DNA from: an uncultured Collinsella sp.
GTDB lineage: Bacteria > Actinomycetota > Coriobacteriia > Coriobacteriales > Coriobacteriaceae
Assembly (NCBI GenBank): GCA_934654765.1
Contig: CAKUGX010000109.1
Location: forward strand, 1 to 6,048
Direction of reading: 5' to 3'
Length of the DNA stretch: 6,048 nt
Every line of letters starts with the position of its first letter. Within the stretch, counting starts at the first letter, position 1. The notes beneath the pieces were generated by a model that saw only the letters and a list, made by a program, of their open reading frames with translations, was not told the DNA's origin and searched no databases. Shown piece by piece: positions 5,935-6,048 of the stretch. Made by a program: the position numbers and the translations under genes.

Positions 5935-5963
5935 AGTCTAGCCCATAAGCAGACGAGCGTCAG
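5935..5963 (-). promoter_or_regulatory. Candidate promoter of the fchA-folD operon
   Basis: On the minus strand CTGACG (5963-5958) and TAGACT (5940-5935) are separated by exactly 17 bases, and each matches four of six sigma-70 consensus positions. Transcription would begin near 5928, leaving a leader of roughly 70 bases that contains the hairpin at 5885-5912. This is the best-spaced pair I found in the region. Confidence 0.4.
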
Positions 5964-6048
5964 CGTACCTGGCCATCGCGGATTTCTATGGCACACGATA
6001 GGCGGCGGCAACGCAAACATGGGACACATGGCCCACCTTTCGAGACTC

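Noticed and set aside
5988..6048. Plus-strand frame beginning MAHDRRRQRKHG and open to the right edge, with CATAAT (5922-5927) as a possible -10 upstream.
   Set aside because: Only about 20 codons are visible, the ribosome binding site is weak, there is no good -35 and the product is unrecognised. It could be a divergent gene start but cannot be supported from this window.
5960..6048. Minus-strand frame entering from the right edge and ending ...IEIRDGQVR at a TGA.
   Set aside because: Only 28 codons are visible, and two other minus-strand frames are also open for a similar length. It may be the tail of an upstream gene but is not distinguishable from chance.

Overview
The window is a GC-rich bacterial chromosome segment with five protein genes, all on the minus strand, so transcription runs from high to low coordinates. 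The gene set (a divergent FolD paired with a cyclodeaminase-like FchA, a cytoplasmic C69 dipeptidase, and an ABC1/UbiB kinase paired with a small phasin-like protein), the GC-rich codon use and the cobalamin riboswitch at the left edge suggest an anaerobic gut actinobacterium of the Coriobacteriia, most like Collinsella. That assignment rests on recall of similar proteins and was not tested by any search.

In order of transcription: bases 5858-6048 hold a candidate promoter and a GC-rich leader hairpin. Then come fchA (5225-5857) and folD (4368-5222), separated by 2 bases and clearly one operon for the 5,10-methylene-/5,10-methenyl-/10-formyl-tetrahydrofolate steps. The FolD keeps its fold motifs but lacks the Lys and Gln that normally carry out the cyclohydrolase half-reaction. 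The neighbouring FchA would supply that step.

The 366-base gap 4002-4367 contains a 230-bp AT-rich element (about 38% G+C by hand count) bounded by a perfect 31-bp inverted repeat, with a second strong hairpin inside. It looks like a MITE or other non-autonomous repeat, and the inner hairpin may act as the folD terminator. Next is a C69-family dipeptidase (2478-4001), whose start is fixed by an excellent Shine-Dalgarno sequence.

After a 71-base gap come a small acidic phasin-like protein (1990-2406) and an ABC1/AarF/UbiB atypical kinase with two C-terminal membrane helices (218-1981). These are 8 bases apart and probably translationally coupled. A rho-independent terminator (139-166) ends this transcript. 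A cobalamin (B12) riboswitch, also on the minus strand, starts just beyond it and runs off the left edge, so the next gene to the left should be a B12-controlled gene. The window shows no CRISPR array, tRNA, rRNA, transposase or phage gene.
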